Shown here piece by piece: positions 3,550 through 5,883 of a stretch of DNA of 5,883 nucleotides. Origin of the DNA: JAWOFN01 sp046497505 [NCBI: bacterium] (lineage in GTDB: Bacteria; Blakebacterota; Blakebacteria; Blakebacterales); NCBI GenBank assembly GCA_046497505.1, contig JAWOFN010000041.1, positions 1-5,883 on the forward strand. The letters are read 5' to 3'. The number at the start of each line of letters is the position of its first letter. The first letter of the stretch is position 1. A program made the translations under genes and the position numbers. The notes under the pieces were generated by a model. That model did not search any database. It was not told the origin of the DNA and saw only the letters and a program-made list of their open reading frames with translations.

Positions 3550-4929
3550 ATGACGGTGACCGAGGTGATCACGCAGTGGAACAGCTGGCTGAACGGCTAT
3601 GTATGGGGCGCTCCCATGATCGTGCTCCTGGTGGGCACGGGCCTCTTGCTCACCATCCTGACCCGCGCCGTGCAGTTCCGAAGGTTCATGGTGGCCTTGC
3701 GGGAGGTACTGGGCAACCTCACCCGGGGCGGGGGCGGCGAAGGGGACGTGACCCCCTTCCAGTCGGTGGCCACCGCCCTGGCCTCGACGGTGGGGGTGGG
3801 CAACATCGCCGGGGTGGCCACCGCCATCTTCCTCGGGGGCCCGGGGGCCCTCTTCTGGCTCTGGATCTCGGGTCTGGTGGGCATGTGCACAAAGTACGCC
3901 GAGATCGTGGTGGCCCTCCACTATCGGGAGAAGGACGAGTCAGGGATCATGCGCGGGGGCGCCATGTACACCCTCAAGAAGGGCCTCGGCCTCCCCTGGC
4001 TGGGGAGCCTCTTCGCCCTGCTGGCCGCCCTGGCGGCCTTCGGTATCGGCAACATGGTCCAGGCCAACTCCCTGGCCGATGCCGCCCGGTCCACCTTCGG
4101 GATCGCCCCCTCCATCACTGGGATCCTGCTCGCCCTGCTGGTGGCCGCCGTGATCCTGGGGGGTATCCGACGCATCGGTGAGGTGACCCAGGTGCTCGTC
4201 CCCTTCATGGCGCTGCTCTACCTGGGGGGCGGCCTTTTCATCCTCCTCCTCCACCTGCCCGCCCTGCCCGAGGCCTTCCGTCTCATCTTCGATGGTGCGT
4301 TCAGCGGGACCGCCGCCGCCGGAGGATTCGCCGGGAGCACCATCATGATGTCCCTGAGGTTCGGGGTGGCACGAGGGCTCTTCTCCAACGAGGCGGGGCT
4401 GGGAAGCGCCCCCATGGTCCACGCCGCCGCCACCACCGACCACCCGGTGCGCCAAGGCATGTACGGTATCTTCGAGGTCTTCGTGGATACGGTGCTGGTC
4501 TGCACGGTGACCGGACTGGTGATCCTGGTCACCGGGGTGTGGGACGGCGGCCAGACCGGCGCGGCCCTCTCCGCCCATGCCTTCCACGTGGGCCTGCCGG
4601 GCACCTGGGGCGACATCGTGGTCACCGGGGGGCTGGTCCTCTTCGCCTTCTCCACCCTGCTGGGATGGAGTTTCTACGGGGAGACCGCAGCCGTCTACCT
4701 CTTCGGCTCCCGCATCGCCCTCCCCTACCGGGTCCTCTGGCTGCTCTTCATCTACCTGGGCGCCACCGGCTCGCTCCGTCTGATCTGGGACGTCGCGGAC
4801 ACCCTCAACGGCCTGATGGCCCTGCCGAACCTGGTCTCGGTGCTCTTCTCCATCCCGCTGCTGCTGAGACTGCAGAAGGAGTTCTTCAGCCGGAAGACCG
4901 ACTACGGGGAGGACATCATCCAGCGCTGA
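3550..4929 (+). CDS. Sodium:alanine/glycine symporter, AGCS family
   Basis: A 459-residue integral membrane protein of the family's usual length, importing alanine or glycine with Na+ across the cytoplasmic membrane. Family hallmarks are seen in order: SVATALASTVGVGNIAGVAT (72-91), GGPGALFWLWISGLVGMCTKY (96-116), GGAMYTLKKGLG (136-147), GIGNMVQANSLA (165-176), FSNEAGLGSAPMVHAAAT (278-295), HPVRQGMYGIFEVFVDTVLV (298-317), FAFSTLLGWSFYGE (366-378) and ADTLNGLMALPNL (416-428). About 10-11 hydrophobic segments can be drawn. ATG at 3550 was chosen: GGGAAAGG lies just upstream and the protein then starts MTVTEVITQWNSWLNG, as relatives do. A TTG at 3508 would add 14 unlikely residues. The usual GGPMYY is GGAMYT here. 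The dehydrogenase gene upstream is 123 bp away. A convergent operon ends 15 bp downstream. The family is certain; alanine versus glycine preference is not readable. Confidence 0.95.
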   Translation: MTVTEVITQWNSWLNGYVWGAPMIVLLVGTGLLLTILTRAVQFRRFMVALREVLGNLTRGGGGEGDVTPFQSVATALASTVGVGNIAGVATAIFLGGPGALFWLWISGLVGMCTKYAEIVVALHYREKDESGIMRGGAMYTLKKGLGLPWLGSLFALLAALAAFGIGNMVQANSLADAARSTFGIAPSITGILLALLVAAVILGGIRRIGEVTQVLVPFMALLYLGGGLFILLLHLPALPEAFRLIFDGAFSGTAAAGGFAGSTIMMSLRFGVARGLFSNEAGLGSAPMVHAAATTDHPVRQGMYGIFEVFVDTVLVCTVTGLVILVTGVWDGGQTGAALSAHAFHVGLPGTWGDIVVTGGLVLFAFSTLLGWSFYGETAAVYLFGSRIALPYRVLWLLFIYLGATGSLRLIWDVADTLNGLMALPNLVSVLFSIPLLLRLQKEFFSRKTDYGEDIIQR

Positions 4930-4948
4930 GACCCGTGAACACCCTCAG
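4926..4948. terminator. Small dyad spanning both convergent stop codons
   Basis: CTGAG (4926-4930) and CTCAG (4944-4948) are inverted and contain the stop codons of the symporter (4927-4929) and of the DUF1634 gene (4945-4947). Between them GTG-AA-CAC could extend the structure. The stem is short and neither side has a T-run, so a bidirectional terminator role is only a possibility. The two genes converge with a 15-bp gap and leave no room for a longer terminator outside the coding regions. Confidence 0.2.
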
Positions 4949-5247
4949 GAGAGCTGGAGCAAGGCCGCGGCGACGAGGAGCAGGAAGATGCCCGCCACGA
5001 CAAGGACGAGGCCGCGGTCCCTGCGCACCACCCCCTTCCCCCCCACGGCCAGGGCGGAGGCCATCGGCGTGACCAGGAGGACTCCCAGCCCTGCATGGGC
5101 GGCGACGCGGAACGCCTCCAGCCCCGCCAGGGGGAGGAACACCCCGATACCGAGCAGGATGAGCGAGGACCGGTAGCCGAGCCGGTACACCCTCGCAAGC
5201 ATGCTCCGCAGGTCCCCCCCGCTCACCCTCTCCGCGTGCCCGCCCAT
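4945..5247 (-). CDS. DUF1634 family membrane protein
   Basis: A 100-residue protein starting MGGHAERVSGGDLRSMLARV. It has hydrophobic segments at about 27-42 (SSLILLGIGVFLPLAG) and 79-97 (GLVLVVAGIFLLLVAAALL), with a shorter one near 50-66. The central HAGLGVLLVTPMASALAVGG followed by a charged RRD loop matches the DUF1634 pattern (LG-L-TP-R...-RD), though at the short end of the family. These small membrane proteins are very often encoded beside TauE/SafE-type permeases; their biochemical role is not established. ATG at 5247 overlaps the permease stop by one base (TGATG), and GGAGG lies 6 nt upstream inside the permease gene, so translation is coupled. The conserved proline and arginine region is looser than usual (TPMASA), so the family call rests partly on context. 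Confidence 0.8.
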   Translation of the reverse strand: MGGHAERVSGGDLRSMLARVYRLGYRSSLILLGIGVFLPLAGLEAFRVAAHAGLGVLLVTPMASALAVGGKGVVRRDRGLVLVVAGIFLLLVAAALLQLS

Positions 5248-5883
5248 CAGACACCTCCTCCCGCCAGATAGTCCCAGACCATGCGGACGACCACGGCCAC
5301 GAGCACGACGACGAAGGCCCGCTGCAGCCCCCGGGCCCGGATGCGCTGGGCCACCCTCGGCCCGAGCCTGCCCCCGGTGAGCACTCCCAGGACCAGGGGC
5401 GCCGCAACGGCCAGTACGAGCTCGCCCCGCACGTAGTAGGCGATGCAGCCCGCGGCGGCGGTGAGACCCATCATGAACGTGCTGGTCGAGGTGGAACGGT
5501 GGATGGGTGCGCCCAGGAGCAGGTTCAGGATCGGCACCTTGATGATGCCGCCCCCCACGCCCAGCAGCCCCGAGATCACGCCCGCGCCGCCGGAGCCCGC
5601 CAGGGCGGCCGGCGTGGCGGGTATCTCCTCCACATCGCCTCCCACCTCGAGCACCTTCTTCCCCCGCCACATGTTCCATCCCACGTAGAGCAGGAGCGCG
5701 GCGAAGCTGAGCCGGATGGCGGCGTCGGGCAGGATGCCGGCCGCCACGCTCCCGGCCACCGCCCCGGCGATGGTGGTGAGTTCCAGGGTCAGGCCAAGGC
5801 GGACCAGGGGCAGACCCCGCTTCATGTAGCCGGCGGTGGAGGAGACCGACGTGGCCACCACCCCCACCAGGCTGGCGGCCACC
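5247..5883 (-). CDS. TauE/SafE (TSUP, DUF81) permease, N-terminus beyond window
   Basis: The window shows 211 C-terminal residues of a sulfite exporter TauE/SafE-type (TSUP) permease, an inner-membrane carrier of sulfur-containing or organic anions. The visible part begins inside the first repeat (AASLVGVVATSVSSTAGYMK). It has hydrophobic stretches at about 34-50 and 57-70, then a charged cytoplasmic loop (RGKKVLEVGGDVEEI). The second repeat carries the clear signature GVISGLLGVGGGIIKVPILN (101-120), followed by TSTSTFMMGLTAAAGCIAYY (131-150) and GGRLGPRVAQRI (170-181). The last helix ends near the stop at 5247-5249. About 50 N-terminal residues should lie beyond the right edge, judging from the usual length of 250-270. 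The gene is joined to the DUF1634 gene by TGATG. The cargo (sulfite, sulfoacetate, taurine-derived or other) cannot be inferred here. Confidence 0.9.
   Translation of the reverse strand, partial: VAASLVGVVATSVSSTAGYMKRGLPLVRLGLTLELTTIAGAVAGSVAAGILPDAAIRLSFAALLLYVGWNMWRGKKVLEVGGDVEEIPATPAALAGSGGAGVISGLLGVGGGIIKVPILNLLLGAPIHRSTSTSTFMMGLTAAAGCIAYYVRGELVLAVAAPLVLGVLTGGRLGPRVAQRIRARGLQRAFVVVLVAVVVRMVWDYLAGGGV

Noticed and set aside
2284-3921. Very long open frame on the minus strand (545 codons) opposite the dehydrogenase and symporter genes.
   Set aside because: It is rich in His, Gly and Pro with no domain logic, and lies antisense to two clear protein families. It reflects stop scarcity in GC-rich codons.
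2679-4181. 500-codon plus-strand frame crossing from the dehydrogenase into the symporter.
   Set aside because: It is a frame-shifted shadow with Gly/Arg/Pro-rich low-complexity translation, and it ignores the clear stop and start between the two real genes.
4945-5679. 244-codon minus-strand frame ending at the DUF1634 stop.
   Set aside because: Only the last 100 codons are protein-like. The upstream part shadows the permease gene, and ATG 5247 has a proper ribosome site.
1-5883. CRISPR arrays, tRNA or rRNA genes, insertion-sequence ends.
   Set aside because: No regularly spaced repeats, cloverleaf-like sequence, transposase motifs or terminal inverted repeats were seen on either strand.

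Overview
This 5.9 kb stretch of GC-rich chromosomal-type bacterial DNA has an accessory left third and a metabolic and transport right two thirds. The strong GC bias at third codon positions, short spacers and overlapping genes suggest a high-GC bacterium. Some proteins recall Gemmatimonadota-like or deltaproteobacterial-type sequences, but the window does not fix the phylum.

Positions 1-2194, all reading leftward, form a compact toxin-antitoxin or defence-like cluster. In transcription order it holds: a Phd/YefM-type antitoxin (1853-2161); a PIN-domain VapC-type RNase toxin (1425-1850, 2 bp after the antitoxin); an XRE-type helix-turn-helix protein (1015-1383); a MNT/AbiEii-like nucleotidyltransferase (552-1040, overlapping the HTH gene by 26 bp); a 71-residue protein I do not recognise (305-520); and a ribbon-helix-helix antitoxin-like protein cut by the window edge (1-224). 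Three of the leftward transcription points carry a visible promoter or dyad: a TTGCCA-N17-TAAACT promoter before the HTH gene, an extended -10 fused to a 17-bp dyad before the unknown gene, and a 14-bp perfect palindrome over the start of the RHH gene. A TGACT repeat cluster lies before the Phd gene. The cluster therefore looks like two or three small autoregulated modules placed head to tail.

Positions 2195-2337 are a divergent intergenic region. To its right, on the plus strand, lie a medium-chain (MDR) zinc-type dehydrogenase or quinone oxidoreductase (2338-3426) and a sodium:alanine/glycine symporter of the AGCS family (3550-4929). They are separated by a 123-bp spacer that is rich in hairpins. 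Converging on the symporter from the right, 15 bp away, is a leftward two-gene operon: a TauE/SafE (TSUP) permease (5247-5883, its N-terminus beyond the window) and a DUF1634 membrane protein (4945-5247). The two are joined by a TGATG stop/start overlap.

The most interesting part is the left cluster. The HTH-nucleotidyltransferase pair resembles a type IV-like or MNT-like toxin-antitoxin unit, and the uncharacterised 71-residue gene sits behind its own apparently operator-controlled promoter. All functional statements here come from reading motifs; no searches were run.
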